Of a DNA stretch of 51,943 bases, positions 27,098 through 35,707 are shown in pieces. The position numbers and the translations under genes are program-made. The notes beneath the pieces are model-generated. The model worked only from the letters and a program-made list of their open reading frames with translations. It did no database searches and was not told where the DNA came from. The DNA comes from Flammeovirgaceae bacterium (lineage in GTDB: Bacteria > Bacteroidota > Bacteroidia > Cytophagales > Cyclobacteriaceae): assembly GCA_023251155.1 (NCBI GenBank), contig JAHEZH010000019.1, positions 1-51,943 of the forward strand, read 5' to 3'. The first letter of the stretch is position 1. Each line of letters opens with the position of its first letter.

Positions 27098-27409
27098 ATG
27101 AGTAAAAAAGGGAATAATGCACTGATTACTTTTTTAGCGGGTGCGGCCGTAGGAGCGATTATCGGGATTTTGTATGCACCGGATAAGGGTTCAAATACGC
27201 GGGAGAAGCTTTCATTTCAATTGGATAAATATAAAAAACTGCTGGAAGACTACCTGAACGATCTGGTGACAGGCAAGGAGACCCCATTGACCAGCGAAGC
27301 CAAATCGCAGGGCGATAAAGTGGTTTCTGAAACCAGAGGAAAGGCCGAACGCCTTTTGGAAGATGTAGATGAACTTCTGGAGCAGCTTCGTGGTGGCAAA
27401 AAGAGTTAA
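27098..27409 (+). CDS. YtxH domain-containing protein
   Basis: A 103-residue protein with one N-terminal membrane helix ending in the YtxH motif (LITFLAGAAVGAIIGILYAP DKGSNTR). An amphipathic, charged helical tail follows. Proteins of this type are small membrane-associated proteins linked to envelope stress in other bacteria; the exact role is unknown. It lies between nusB and the DUF1573 lipoprotein gene, and each has its own -7 box. Confidence 0.85.
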   Translation: MSKKGNNALITFLAGAAVGAIIGILYAPDKGSNTREKLSFQLDKYKKLLEDYLNDLVTGKETPLTSEAKSQGDKVVSETRGKAERLLEDVDELLEQLRGGKKS

Positions 27410-27457
27410 CTAATTGTTAAAGCGAATTGGAAATGAGAGGTGTGATTGACATCACCC

Positions 27458-27465
27458 TATTTTTG
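27458..27465 (+). promoter_or_regulatory. Candidate -7 box for the DUF1573 lipoprotein gene
   Basis: TATTTTTG matches TAnnTTTG, 45 bases before the ATG at 27511. Confidence 0.55.
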
Positions 27466-27510
27466 TAGTAGAAGAAGGAATCGTAATAAAGACAAAACTC
27501 AATAAGAAAT

Positions 27511-28059
27511 ATGAAAACACTATCTCGCTTAATGATGTGTGTTGTGTTGGCAGCCGTAGTGATGAGTTGCAGCAACCGTGAATCTGAAAAAAGAATTGCT
27601 GAATTGGAAAGCCGCCTGGCTCAATTGGAAGGCAACAAAGGTGCTACTCCATCGGCTGGCTCAACCCCTGCCGCTACCACCGCTCCAGCACCCGCTGAAG
27701 AGAAGCCAGAAGGACCTCTTCCGGTAGCACAGTTCGAAAAAATTGAACATGATTTTGGTACCATCAAAGAGGGAGGCAAAGTAAGCTATACCTACAAGCT
27801 GACTAACACTGGCGAGGCTCCACTGATCATCCAGAATGCACAGCCTTCCTGTGGTTGTACAGTGCCCGAATGGTCGCGTGAACCAATTCCTGTAGGCGGA
27901 ACCGGTTTTGTGAAAGCAGAATTTGATACCAACGGTAAACAAGGTATTAATAACAAAACAATAACAGTAACCGCGAACACCTGGCCCAAGACGACTACAC
28001 TTCGTTTTAAAGCGATGATTACGCCTAAGGCAGACGGTGCCAATGGCCCGGTGAAGTAA
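27511..28059 (+). CDS. DUF1573 lipoprotein
   Basis: A 182-residue lipoprotein. The signal peptide ends in VVMSC (Cys20). A short coiled coil (ESEKRIAELESRLAQLEG) and a Pro/Ala/Thr linker follow. The DUF1573 immunoglobulin-like domain covers about residues 75-170. It contains HDFGTIKEGGKVSYTYKLTN, the conserved SCGCTVPEW and FDTNGKQGINNKTI. DUF1573 proteins are abundant in Bacteroidota and have no settled function; the conserved Cys pair in SCGC suggests metal binding or a disulfide. It lies upstream of yajC, separated by two hairpins. Confidence 0.9.
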   Translation: MKTLSRLMMCVVLAAVVMSCSNRESEKRIAELESRLAQLEGNKGATPSAGSTPAATTAPAPAEEKPEGPLPVAQFEKIEHDFGTIKEGGKVSYTYKLTNTGEAPLIIQNAQPSCGCTVPEWSREPIPVGGTGFVKAEFDTNGKQGINNKTITVTANTWPKTTTLRFKAMITPKADGANGPVK

Positions 28060-28078
28060 ACGGACAATAAGGCAAAAC

Positions 28079-28104
28079 GCCATTGACAACGAATTGTCAA
28101 TGGC
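28079..28104. repeat. Perfect 11-bp hairpin after the DUF1573 gene
   Basis: GCCATTGACAA (28079-28089) pairs with TTGTCAATGGC (28094-28104) around a 4-base loop. No T-run follows, so it may be a processing or stability element placed ahead of the real terminator. Confidence 0.7.
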
Positions 28105-28131
28105 ACATTTGTCAACCTTAAACACATAACG

Positions 28132-28166
28132 AAAAGCTGATCTTAGCAAACGGGTCAGCTTTTTTC
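28132..28166 (+). terminator. Terminator between the DUF1573 gene and yajC
   Basis: AAAAGCTGATC (28132-28142) pairs with GGTCAGCTTTT (28153-28163) with one G-U pair, followed by more T. Confidence 0.82.
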
Positions 28167-28230
28167 ATTTGCTGCATTTGGAATTAGGTTTATTAATCTG
28201 ATAACTTGCGACCCTAAAAATTTCAATTTT

Positions 28231-28551
28231 ATGATGAACTCGATTTTACTTCAGGCTCAATCCTCAGCGATACCCTACCAACAAATCATTATCATGGTAG
28301 CAATCATCGGGGTATTTTATTTTTTCATGATTCGCCCTCAGCAAAAGAAAGCCAAAGACCAGAAAAAGTTTATTGATGATATTAAAGTGGGAGAGAAGGT
28401 AGTGACTATCGGTGGAGCGCACGGACGTGTAGCAGAACTGGATGGTGATACTTTTATACTGGAAGTAGAACGTGGCGCACGCATCCGTTTTTCCAAGTCA
28501 GCTATTTCGTTGGAGGCCAGCAAGGCAATCAACACGGAGAAAAAAGCTTAA
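28231..28551 (+). CDS. yajC: Preprotein translocase subunit YajC
   Basis: Accessory subunit of the SecDF-YajC complex. The 106 residues have one membrane helix (about 22-37, IIMVAIIGVFYFFMIRPQQK). The signature FFMIRPQQKKAKDQKKFID comes next, and then GEKVVTIGGAHGRVAELD. Two ATG codons lie in tandem at 28231 and 28234. The gene is framed by terminators on both sides, so it is probably a single-gene transcript. Confidence 0.96.
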   Translation: MMNSILLQAQSSAIPYQQIIIMVAIIGVFYFFMIRPQQKKAKDQKKFIDDIKVGEKVVTIGGAHGRVAELDGDTFILEVERGARIRFSKSAISLEASKAINTEKKA

Positions 28552-28575
28552 TTCGCTTTTTTAATTTCCATTACT

Positions 28576-28613
28576 AAATGCCACTGGTTTCTTTGCCAGT
28601 GGCATTTGGTTTT
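28576..28613 (+). terminator. Terminator after yajC
   Basis: AAATGCCACTGG (28576-28587) pairs perfectly with CCAGTGGCATTT (28596-28607), followed by GGTTTT. Confidence 0.85.
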
Positions 28614-28631
28614 ATAAAGATGAAGTTTCGC

Positions 28632-28639
28632 TAACTTTG
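28632..28639 (+). promoter_or_regulatory. Candidate -7 box for the YbbR-like gene
   Basis: TAACTTTG matches TAnnTTTG, 19 bases before the TTG start at 28659. Confidence 0.6.
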
Positions 28640-28658
28640 GTCATTAAGCAATAAAGGA

Positions 28659-29600
28659 TTGAGCTTCTTCCGCGTTTTTATCAACCTGTTTCAATTCAAC
28701 CGCACCAACTGGAAAGTGGTGGCGCTTTGCTTTACTACAGCTACCGTATTCTGGTTGTTTAACGCGCTCAATAAAAGCCACACCACCAACATACGTTTCC
28801 CTATTCGTTTTGAATACGATCAGCAAAAGTATGTTCCTGCCGAACCTTTACCTCAGCAAGTGATGCTGAACCTGAGCGGAAATGGTTGGGATCTCTTCCG
28901 AAAACATTTCGGACTTAAAACGCCCACGCTCGTTATTCCATTGGATAAGCCCGAGATGAAACAAGTATCTGGTTATTCACTCTTGTCTGTTTTTGCCAGT
29001 CAGATTGCTAATCTTAAAATCAATTTTGTGGTCACTGACTCGTTACGCATTCACCTGGATGAAAAACTGACCCGCAAATTCAGATTGACGGCCGACCTTT
29101 CCGGTATCACTTATAAGAAAGGATTCGGGCGCATCAGCCCTGTTGTTATACTCCCTGATTCATCAGCGCTGACAGGGCCGAAGAGCATCATCTCTAAAAT
29201 GCCGGACTCGATTGTACTGAATATGCAGGAGAAAAAACTGAATGAAAATTTCCGTGGTGAAACAGAGATCGCGTTGCCTTCTGCGGAATTCATCAGCAGA
29301 AATCCACCCATTGCCGAAGTAATGTTTGAAGTAGGTGAGATGGTGGAGGTAAATAAATGGGTGAAGATACGACCCGGCAAAGTGCCCTGGGGAATGGAGC
29401 TGGTGAATGATAGTGTACAGGTTGTTTTTCAGGTTCCGCAGAAGACGGCAGAGCACCTTGCTTCGTCATCACCATGGGCTTCACTTGATTTTAGTGACCT
29501 GAGGAAAGGAGAAACCAGGCGCTTCTATCCTCGGGTGGAAGGGTTGCCAGCGTGGGCATCGGTTGTTAAAATCGATTCCATCACCGTGAGACGCTATTAA
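28659..29600 (+). CDS. YbbR-like (CdaR-type) domain protein
   Basis: A 313-residue protein with one N-terminal membrane helix (about 19-37, WKVVALCFTTATVFWLFNAL) and a mostly beta extracytoplasmic part with YbbR-like repeats. The repeats show the DSSALTGPKSIISKMPDSIV pattern (value-x-GP-x-xxI). In Firmicutes, YbbR/CdaR regulates a diadenylate cyclase; in Bacteroidota the gene usually sits, as here, beside coaE and its role is not established. The start is TTG because no ATG precedes the membrane helix and the -7 box fits. coaE follows after 64 bp. Confidence 0.8.
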   Translation: MSFFRVFINLFQFNRTNWKVVALCFTTATVFWLFNALNKSHTTNIRFPIRFEYDQQKYVPAEPLPQQVMLNLSGNGWDLFRKHFGLKTPTLVIPLDKPEMKQVSGYSLLSVFASQIANLKINFVVTDSLRIHLDEKLTRKFRLTADLSGITYKKGFGRISPVVILPDSSALTGPKSIISKMPDSIVLNMQEKKLNENFRGETEIALPSAEFISRNPPIAEVMFEVGEMVEVNKWVKIRPGKVPWGMELVNDSVQVVFQVPQKTAEHLASSSPWASLDFSDLRKGETRRFYPRVEGLPAWASVVKIDSITVRRY

Positions 29601-29664
29601 CGAACTGCTAAATGGCGAAAGCACAGATAATTTTTCACTCGTTATTTCTAAAACGGCCATTTGC

Positions 29665-30267
29665 ATGAAGCCTTATCAGGTTGGTATTACCGGAGGGATT
29701 GGATCGGGCAAAAGCCTCGTACGCAAAATTTTCGAGTGCCTTGGTGTGCCCACTTACGATGCCGACAGCCGTGCCAAAGAAGTAATGACCAGTGATGCCA
29801 TTCTGGTTGAGCAAATCAAAAAAGAATTTGGCCAGGAAGCTTATAGCCCGCGAGGTGAGCTTAATCGAAAATACATGGCTGAGCAGGTTTTCCATCGGCC
29901 CGATCGATTAGAGACACTCAATCAACTCGTACATCCGCGAGTAAGGGCAGATTATAGCAATTGGCTGGCGCAGCAAACCTCACCTTATATACTTAAAGAG
30001 GCTGCACTACTGTATGAAGCAGGCTCCGCCAAAGAGCTGGATAAAATCATTGCCGTCTATGCACCTGAAGGAGTACGTATAGCGCGCGTGGTAAAGCGAG
30101 ACCCACATCGCAACGCAGCGGCCGTGAAAGAGGTAATGCAGCGGCAGATGAATGAAGAGGAAAAAAGGAATAAAGCAGATTTTGTTATCCTGAATGACGA
30201 CTCCGTATTGGTGATTCCTCAGGTACTACAGCTCCATCAACAGTTTGTGGATAGAACAACGATTTAA
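29665..30267 (+). CDS. coaE: Dephospho-CoA kinase
   Basis: Last step of coenzyme A synthesis: phosphorylation of dephospho-CoA at the 3' hydroxyl. The 200 residues have a P-loop GITGGIGSGKSLVRKIF (about 8-24) and the Asp of YDADSRAK. The lid and substrate regions include HPRVRADYSNW and AALLYEAG. Length matches the family. The gene follows the YbbR-like gene in the same direction. A GC-rich stem (CCGCG 30301-30305 with CGCGG 30315-30319, extended to 8 pairs) lies between it and the convergent scpA gene but lacks a T-run. Confidence 0.95.
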   Translation: MKPYQVGITGGIGSGKSLVRKIFECLGVPTYDADSRAKEVMTSDAILVEQIKKEFGQEAYSPRGELNRKYMAEQVFHRPDRLETLNQLVHPRVRADYSNWLAQQTSPYILKEAALLYEAGSAKELDKIIAVYAPEGVRIARVVKRDPHRNAAAVKEVMQRQMNEEEKRNKADFVILNDDSVLVIPQVLQLHQQFVDRTTI

Positions 30268-30356
30268 CTTGTATTTGTAAAAAACGAATGAACGGCGCAG
30301 CCGCGTTAATAACCCGCGGTTGATCAATACAAAAATCGCGTCAATGAAGTAACTAC

Positions 30357-31130
30357 TTAATTGCTCGCTGCCGGCTGCGGTACTTCGTCCTGCTTAGGAA
30401 TTACCCAGAAATTGTTGAAGCCTTCGCCTTGTTGTAAGCTGAGCTGGCCATAGGCAAGCATCTCGAGTATGGCAAGGAAATTAAAGATCAATGCGATGCG
30501 TGTAGGCGCCTGCTCGAATAACTCAGAGAAAGCCACGCGCTTCTTGGTAAGAACTTCGTTGAGGATAAACTCTTTCTGAGCTTCGATGGTATAGGGGTAC
30601 GTGACTACCTGATGCACGGGTTTATTCTTATCCTCATCGTGGCGTTTCAGTACTTTTTCAAAAATGACAAGTAGTTTGAACATGTCTACGTCCTGCAACT
30701 CCGCCTCCACATTGGTGCTTTCTGCCAGCTGACGAAGTTCTTTCATCAGGTTGCCACGCTTCTCCTTCATCAGCTCGGTTTCTTCCATCTTGTGGAACTG
30801 ATCGACTACCGACTTGTACTTTTTGTATTCGAGCAGGTGCTTTACCAATTCCTCACGAGGGTCTACTTCATTGCCTTTTTCGTCCATCTGAGGGCGTGGC
30901 AATAGCATCTTGGATTTGATGCGCATGAGGGTGGCGGCCACCAATATGAATTCACTCGCCAGTTCTATGTTCAATGTTTCCAGGTGGCGTACATAATCAA
31001 GAAAATCGCTTGTGATCTTTGAAATCGGTATATCGTAGATGTCCAGTTCGTCCCGCTCAATAAAAAAGAGCAGCAAATCAAACGGACCTTCGAAGAGGGG
31101 AAGTTTTATTTCAAAGTTTTCTTGTGCCAT
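30357..31130 (-). CDS. scpA: Segregation and condensation protein A
   Basis: ScpA is the kleisin that bridges SMC heads for chromosome compaction. The 257 residues start with the conserved LPLFEGPFDLLLFFIERDEL DIYDIPI. The segment EFILVAATLMRIKSKMLLPR follows, and the C-terminal winged helix has RVAFSELFEQAPTRIALIFN. The scpB gene is not adjacent. A minus-strand -7 box (TATTTTTG at 31155-31162) lies 24 bases before the start. It is divergent from dxs. Confidence 0.93.
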   Translation of the reverse strand: MAQENFEIKLPLFEGPFDLLLFFIERDELDIYDIPISKITSDFLDYVRHLETLNIELASEFILVAATLMRIKSKMLLPRPQMDEKGNEVDPREELVKHLLEYKKYKSVVDQFHKMEETELMKEKRGNLMKELRQLAESTNVEAELQDVDMFKLLVIFEKVLKRHDEDKNKPVHQVVTYPYTIEAQKEFILNEVLTKKRVAFSELFEQAPTRIALIFNFLAILEMLAYGQLSLQQGEGFNNFWVIPKQDEVPQPAASN

Positions 31131-31154
31131 ACATCAGTCAAAGTATCAGGACGG

Positions 31155-31162
31155 CAAAAATA
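31155..31162 (-). promoter_or_regulatory. Candidate -7 box for scpA
   Basis: Reads TATTTTTG on the minus strand and fits TAnnTTTG, 24 bases upstream of the ATG at 31130. Confidence 0.5.
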
Positions 31163-31244
31163 GTCAAGTATTCGGGTACTTGTTCACTGGTTTTCAACGG
31201 TTTCGAAGACTTAATTTTTGGCCCTTCTTTTTTGTTTATTTCCG

Positions 31245-31252
31245 TAAATTTG
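31245..31252 (+). promoter_or_regulatory. Candidate -7 box for dxs
   Basis: TAAATTTG matches the consensus, 78 bases before the dxs ATG. A TTTTTG at 31215-31220 could be its -33 box, with a rather long spacer. Confidence 0.5.
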
Positions 31253-31330
31253 CTCCCCGAGAAGTTGTACATCTTTTGAAACAGTTACCTTTCCTTTACT
31301 GTTAAAGGATTAAATTCGTCTCCACTAACT

Positions 31331-33256
31331 ATGCTCATTACCCCCGGAAAACTTTTAGCGCAGATCAATGAACCTGCCGATCTTAAAAAACTGGATCAGG
31401 CTCAATTGGTTCAGCTTTGCGACGAGCTTCGACAGTTTATTGTCGATAATGTTTCTGTCTATGGTGGTCATTTCGGTGCCAGCCTGGGTGTGGTGGAGCT
31501 TACGGTAGCTTTGCATTATGTTTTTAATACTCCGTACGATCAACTGGTGTGGGATGTGGGCCACCAGGCATACGGGCATAAAATATTAACCGGCCGGAGA
31601 GACAGTTTTCATACCAACCGGTTTTACCAGGGCCTTTCGGGATTTCCTAAAAGAAGCGAAAGCGAATACGATGCGTTTGGTGTAGGCCATTCTTCTACAT
31701 CGGTATCAGCGGCTTTGGGTATGGCCGTAGCTTCTCATTACAAAAATGAAGACGATCGTCAGCACGTAGCCATCATTGGTGATGGTGCACTGACGGGCGG
31801 AATGGCTTTTGAAGCACTTAATCATGCCGGTGTTTCGGATAGCAATCTCCTGATTATTCTCAATGACAATTGCATGGCCATTGACCCCAATGTGGGCGCA
31901 TTGAAGGATTACCTCACCGACATCACTACTTCTAAAACGTATAATAAGTTTAAAGATGACGTTTGGAATTTGCTGGGCAAGCTTTCCAATTTCGGCAAGA
32001 GTGCACAGGAAATTGTTTCTAAAATCGAAAATGGAATCAAGGCTACTTTACTCAGTCAAAGCAATTTATTCGAATCGCTCAATCTGCGTTATTTTGGCCC
32101 TGTAGACGGGCACGATGTGGATCATTTAGTAGCGGTATTAAATGACCTCAAACACATCAAGGGCCCTAAAATTCTTCATTGTGTTACTGTAAAAGGAAAG
32201 GGCTATGCTCCTGCCGAAAAAGGAAACGCCACCACCTGGCATGCTCCCGGTACGTTTGATAAAATAACGGGAGAGATCTATAAAAAGACGTACGACACCC
32301 CCCAGGCTCCGAAATATCAGGATGTATTCGGGCATACATTAGTAGAATTAGCCAAACAAAACGATAAAATTATAGGGATCACACCCGCCATGCCTTCGGG
32401 TTCATCATTGAACATCATGATGAAAGAGATGCCGGAGCGGGCGTTTGATGTGGGTATTGCCGAGCAGCATGCCGTTACATTTTCGGCCGGATTAGCCACA
32501 CAAGGACTTCTCCCTTTCTGTAATATTTACAGTTCATTCATGCAGCGCGCTTACGATCAGGTGGTACATGATGTCTGTATTCAGGACCTGGCGGTTAATT
32601 TTTGCCTCGACCGGGCTGGATTTGCCGGTGCAGATGGTGCCACTCATCATGGTGCGTATGATATTGCCTATTTCCGCTGCCTGCCCAATATGATTGTGTC
32701 TGCTCCAATGAATGAATCGGAGCTGAGAAATTTAATGTACACCGCACAGCTTCCCCGAAAAGGCAAAGCATTTTCGATACGCTATCCTCGCGGCCAAGGT
32801 GTGTTGCCGCAATGGCGCACTCCTTTTGAGGAAATAAAAATCGGGACGGGCCGTAAAATAAATGACGGTGAAGAGCTGGCGATTCTCACCATCGGCCATA
32901 TTGGTAACTATGCCGTGGAGGCGTGTGCACATTTGGAAAAACAAGGAATCTCCGTAGCCCATTATGACATGCGTTTCGTAAAACCGATTGATGAGGTGAT
33001 GCTTCACGGGATTTTTGCGAAATTTAAGAAGGTGATTACGGTAGAAGATGGGTGTATTCAGGGTGGTTTTGGTAGTGCCGTGCTGGAATTTATGGCCGAT
33101 CATAACTATTCTGCCAATGTGAGGAGGCTGGGTATTCCTGATGCGGTGATTGAACACGGAGAGCAGTTTGAGTTACATCGCGACAGTCATTTTGACGCTG
33201 CGGGTATTGAAAAAGCAGTGATGGAAATGCTGGAACCTGAAAACAAACTGGTATAA
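31331..33256 (+). CDS. dxs: 1-deoxy-D-xylulose-5-phosphate synthase
   Basis: Thiamine-diphosphate enzyme that joins pyruvate and glyceraldehyde 3-phosphate, the first step of the MEP isoprenoid pathway. The 641 residues show YGGHFGASLGVVELTVAL, the cofactor motif IIGDGALTGGMAFEALNHAG with NDN, the catalytic Glu in VGIAEQHAVTF, and DRAGFAGADGATHHG in the pyrimidine domain. Length is normal. It lies alone between scpA and a 342-bp gap, so it is probably its own transcript. Confidence 0.97.
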   Translation: MLITPGKLLAQINEPADLKKLDQAQLVQLCDELRQFIVDNVSVYGGHFGASLGVVELTVALHYVFNTPYDQLVWDVGHQAYGHKILTGRRDSFHTNRFYQGLSGFPKRSESEYDAFGVGHSSTSVSAALGMAVASHYKNEDDRQHVAIIGDGALTGGMAFEALNHAGVSDSNLLIILNDNCMAIDPNVGALKDYLTDITTSKTYNKFKDDVWNLLGKLSNFGKSAQEIVSKIENGIKATLLSQSNLFESLNLRYFGPVDGHDVDHLVAVLNDLKHIKGPKILHCVTVKGKGYAPAEKGNATTWHAPGTFDKITGEIYKKTYDTPQAPKYQDVFGHTLVELAKQNDKIIGITPAMPSGSSLNIMMKEMPERAFDVGIAEQHAVTFSAGLATQGLLPFCNIYSSFMQRAYDQVVHDVCIQDLAVNFCLDRAGFAGADGATHHGAYDIAYFRCLPNMIVSAPMNESELRNLMYTAQLPRKGKAFSIRYPRGQGVLPQWRTPFEEIKIGTGRKINDGEELAILTIGHIGNYAVEACAHLEKQGISVAHYDMRFVKPIDEVMLHGIFAKFKKVITVEDGCIQGGFGSAVLEFMADHNYSANVRRLGIPDAVIEHGEQFELHRDSHFDAAGIEKAVMEMLEPENKLV

Positions 33257-33598
33257 AACAGCCGGTGGCGAGGGCATACACTACTCTTCTTTACCATTCT
33301 CTAATTTATTTCTAATCCCGGACAGAATTACTCAGTTACTAAACGGGTCGAATTCATATTTACCACCTATTAAAACGGTACAATAGGCGCAAAGCGGGGA
33401 AAATGGGATAAATAAGGTGACATTAATCGCTTGTTTTACTCTCAATGCTCAGAAATCCCTTCAACTTTCGTGTTGTTTTTTTCATCAAAAGAGTACTAAA
33501 TTGTATTGAAATCGGCTGCGAGGGTGTATTGGTGTATAAGTTCCGTTTATTATATTTGCTTTCTATCTGAGAAAATAAAGTTAAAACTATAAAGCGTC
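33257..33598. other. Gene-free gap between dxs and the zinc-ribbon membrane protein gene
   Basis: No open reading frame of convincing length or composition and no RNA gene were recognised in these 342 bp. The right end holds the promoter of the next gene. No clear terminator for dxs was seen. The middle is AT-rich with nothing repeated that I could find. Confidence 0.6.
33529..33558 (+). promoter_or_regulatory. Promoter of the zinc-ribbon membrane protein gene
   Basis: TTG (33529-33531) and TATATTTG (33551-33558) are separated by 19 bp, matching the Bacteroidota -33 and -7 elements and spacing. The ATG at 33599 lies 40 bases downstream. Confidence 0.65.
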
Positions 33599-34351
33599 AT
33601 GCAAGAGCAATTAACCCTACCCAATTATGATTCGTGGAACAGCCTGGCTGCCAATGTGGCCTATATATGCTGGGCTGCTGGTTTGCTTGTAATCCTTGGA
33701 TATTTTGTGAAGCTGGTGACCACTGGCGACAACAAAGACAAGTACGATTTTATCAACAAACACGAAATTAATCTGCTTTGGATCGGAGCTATCATCCTGA
33801 TCGTTGGCGCTTGTTTTTATGCCAACTCAAATGTCACTGAATTAGATGCTTTCTGGATTTTTGTGCGTGTATTCACCACCGTTTCTATGGGCTTGATTGT
33901 TGCCCTTATCGTACAAAATCTGTTGAAATTCTACTATCCTTTCTTCATTGAAAAACGGTTGAAAGTGCTTCGTTACAAGCCACGGGTTTCTCCTAAAACC
34001 GGTAAGCCAATGAAGCTGCTGAGCGAAGAAGAAGAAGATGCTTACCTGGATGAAGGTATGCAGGCAGAAGAAAACCTGTTCTCTATGGACTACGATGTAT
34101 GGAAGGACGAAGAGACCGGTTATATCAAAATTGAAAAATACGCTGGTCACTTACATGCTGTTCAATGCCCTGAATGTAACTACCAAACATTCAAAGTAGT
34201 GCGTGAGGAAATCATCAAGCAACCAACAGCTACTGAAGAAGGTGAATTGCTGAAGCACTACCTGTGCGGATATTGTGGTCACAAAGCCCGCAAGACAGTG
34301 AATCTGCGTCAATCCAACAAGGCTGAAGAATCAGCAGCAGCTACTGCTTAA
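33599..34351 (+). CDS. Unknown membrane protein with C-terminal zinc ribbon
   Basis: I do not recognise a named family. The 250-residue protein has three hydrophobic helices (about 18-40, 59-76 and 86-110). A basic segment (KRLKVLRYKPRVSPKTGK) and an acidic cytoplasmic stretch (EEEEDAYLDEGMQAEE) follow. Near the end comes a four-Cys zinc ribbon: CPEC at 190-193 and CGYC at 223-226. Such ribbons bind zinc and often contact proteins or nucleic acids. The gene has its own good promoter and terminator, so it is a single-gene unit, probably well expressed. No neighbour suggests its function. Confidence 0.7.
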   Translation: MQEQLTLPNYDSWNSLAANVAYICWAAGLLVILGYFVKLVTTGDNKDKYDFINKHEINLLWIGAIILIVGACFYANSNVTELDAFWIFVRVFTTVSMGLIVALIVQNLLKFYYPFFIEKRLKVLRYKPRVSPKTGKPMKLLSEEEEDAYLDEGMQAEENLFSMDYDVWKDEETGYIKIEKYAGHLHAVQCPECNYQTFKVVREEIIKQPTATEEGELLKHYLCGYCGHKARKTVNLRQSNKAEESAAATA

Positions 34352-34379
34352 TCGCCATCTGGAATTAAAGTATAAAAGA

Positions 34380-34406
34380 AAAGCCTCAGGTAACTGGGGC
34401 TTTTTT
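34380..34406 (+). terminator. Terminator after the zinc-ribbon membrane protein gene
   Basis: AAAGCCTCAG (34380-34389) pairs with CTGGGGCTTT (34394-34403) with one G-U pair, loop GTAA, followed by T. Confidence 0.85.
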
Positions 34407-34415
34407 ATGTTCTTT

Positions 34416-34676
34416 TTATTCTGAAATGATTTCCTGCGGAAGCTTAATCTGATCATAATAAAACTTCATTCGTGTATGGCTTGCGTCCATGAGATGAATT
34501 TTATCGATACGGTCTTTCTTATGGTTATAAAACACCTCGATGTAGTTTCTGCCTAAGAGATAAAGATTTACTTTATAGCCATAGTACCGGATGGCCATAA
34601 CAAAACTACCTTTTTCATAAAGGGTTTTAATTTTACGATCAAAAGCCATCTGCTCAAATTCTTCCCACCTTATCAT
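34416..34676 (-). CDS. Small conserved-looking hypothetical protein
   Basis: An 86-residue protein with no signal peptide or membrane helix. It is rich in Tyr, Phe and basic residues (SFVMAIRYYGYKVNLYLLGR, YIEVFYNHKKDRIDKIHLMD), compatible with a small beta-sheet fold. It starts MIRWEEFEQMAFD. It lies just downstream of the dienelactone hydrolase gene in the same direction (42 bp gap) and may share its transcript. Function unknown. Its strand and position between clear genes support it as a real gene. Confidence 0.55.
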   Translation of the reverse strand: MIRWEEFEQMAFDRKIKTLYEKGSFVMAIRYYGYKVNLYLLGRNYIEVFYNHKKDRIDKIHLMDASHTRMKFYYDQIKLPQEIISE

Positions 34677-34718
34677 GAATTAAAAATAAGGAAAAGAAAA
34701 ATTCAACTCAAAATTCAG

Positions 34719-35576
34719 CTACTTCAGTTCTGTTTTGAGAAAACCAATAGTGCGTCCCCAGGCCAGTTTGGCAACAGCCTCGTTGTAGCGGGTGGGGGCG
34801 GTATCGTTATTAAATGCATGCTGGGCGCCTTCGTAGATGTAAATCTGGTAACGGGTTCCTGCTTTTTTTAATGCTTCTTCGAACGTGGGAATGCCGGCAT
34901 TGATTCGCTCATCCTGACCGGCGTAGTGTAAGAGCAGTGCTGCTTTTATTTTAGGAACATCGGCCGCTTCGGCCTGTCTTCCGTAATAAGGAACCGCGGC
35001 TTTCAGTTCCGGTACATTTACAGCCAGTTGATTTACCATGCCTCCGCCCCAGCAGAAACCAATGGCTCCGAATTTCTCCGTGCACTCCTTTCTTGTCTTT
35101 AAATAATCAAATGCCTTAATGAAGTTGTTCAGATTTTTTGCCGCATCTAATTTTTGAAACAGGTCTCTGGCCTGGTCCGCATCAACAGGTGTTCCTCCCA
35201 ATGGGGATAAAGCATCCGGAGCTATTGCGATGAAGCCTTCCAGTGCCATTCTTCGTGTTACATCTTCGATGTGCGGATTGAGACCCCGGTTTTCGTGGAT
35301 AACCATTACGGCAGGATATTTCCCCTTCTTTTTGGGCATGGCTACGTAGGCTTTCATGTCACATCCATCACCCGGATACGTAATGCGCTCGATGGTTAAA
35401 CGGTCATCTTCCTGCTGAATGGTTTCAGCGTGTGCGTAGTTTACTTCGAGCAGCGGAAGTATTGCCAGTGCTGCGGCTGTGCTGCCGGTTATTTTAGTTA
35501 ACCGCTGAATAAAGTCGTCTCTTTTTAGCGGTTGGTGGGTGTATTCATCAAAAAGATTGATAATGCGCTGATCCAT
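34719..35576 (-). CDS. Dienelactone hydrolase family protein
   Basis: An alpha/beta hydrolase of 285 residues. The Cys nucleophile lies in GFCWGGGM, the acid in AGQDERINAG and the His in GAQHAFNND, so the Cys-His-Asp triad is complete. The N-terminal 50 residues contain KRDDFIQRLTKITGSTAAAL AILPLL. This resembles a Tat-like export signal but lacks a strict twin arginine, so the location is uncertain. Members hydrolyse dienelactones or other small esters and lactones; the substrate here is unknown. No catabolic genes surround it. Confidence 0.88.
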   Translation of the reverse strand: MDQRIINLFDEYTHQPLKRDDFIQRLTKITGSTAAALAILPLLEVNYAHAETIQQEDDRLTIERITYPGDGCDMKAYVAMPKKKGKYPAVMVIHENRGLNPHIEDVTRRMALEGFIAIAPDALSPLGGTPVDADQARDLFQKLDAAKNLNNFIKAFDYLKTRKECTEKFGAIGFCWGGGMVNQLAVNVPELKAAVPYYGRQAEAADVPKIKAALLLHYAGQDERINAGIPTFEEALKKAGTRYQIYIYEGAQHAFNNDTAPTRYNEAVAKLAWGRTIGFLKTELK

Positions 35577-35662
35577 AGTAAGGTGGTTTTTTTAAGTAGA
35601 TCGATTTACCTTTTTCCTGCCGCAAACGGAAGCACATTTACATGAGCGAAGGCGTAAAATTG

Positions 35663-35695
35663 TTTTTGTAAATTATCGCAGTGTGTCTACCTTTG
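35663..35695 (+). promoter_or_regulatory. Promoter of the tRNA-His gene
   Basis: TTTTTG (35663-35668) and TACCTTTG (35688-35695) are 19 bp apart. Both match the Bacteroidota -33 and -7 elements. The mature tRNA begins 12 bases downstream. Confidence 0.75.
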
Positions 35696-35707
35696 TGCCC
35701 CTAAACG

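Noticed and set aside
30298..30322. GC-rich stem between coaE and scpA as a repeat related to the GGGGTTATTAAA copies at 20.6 kb
   Set aside because: Only TTAATAACC is shared in inverted form, too short to call one repeat family.
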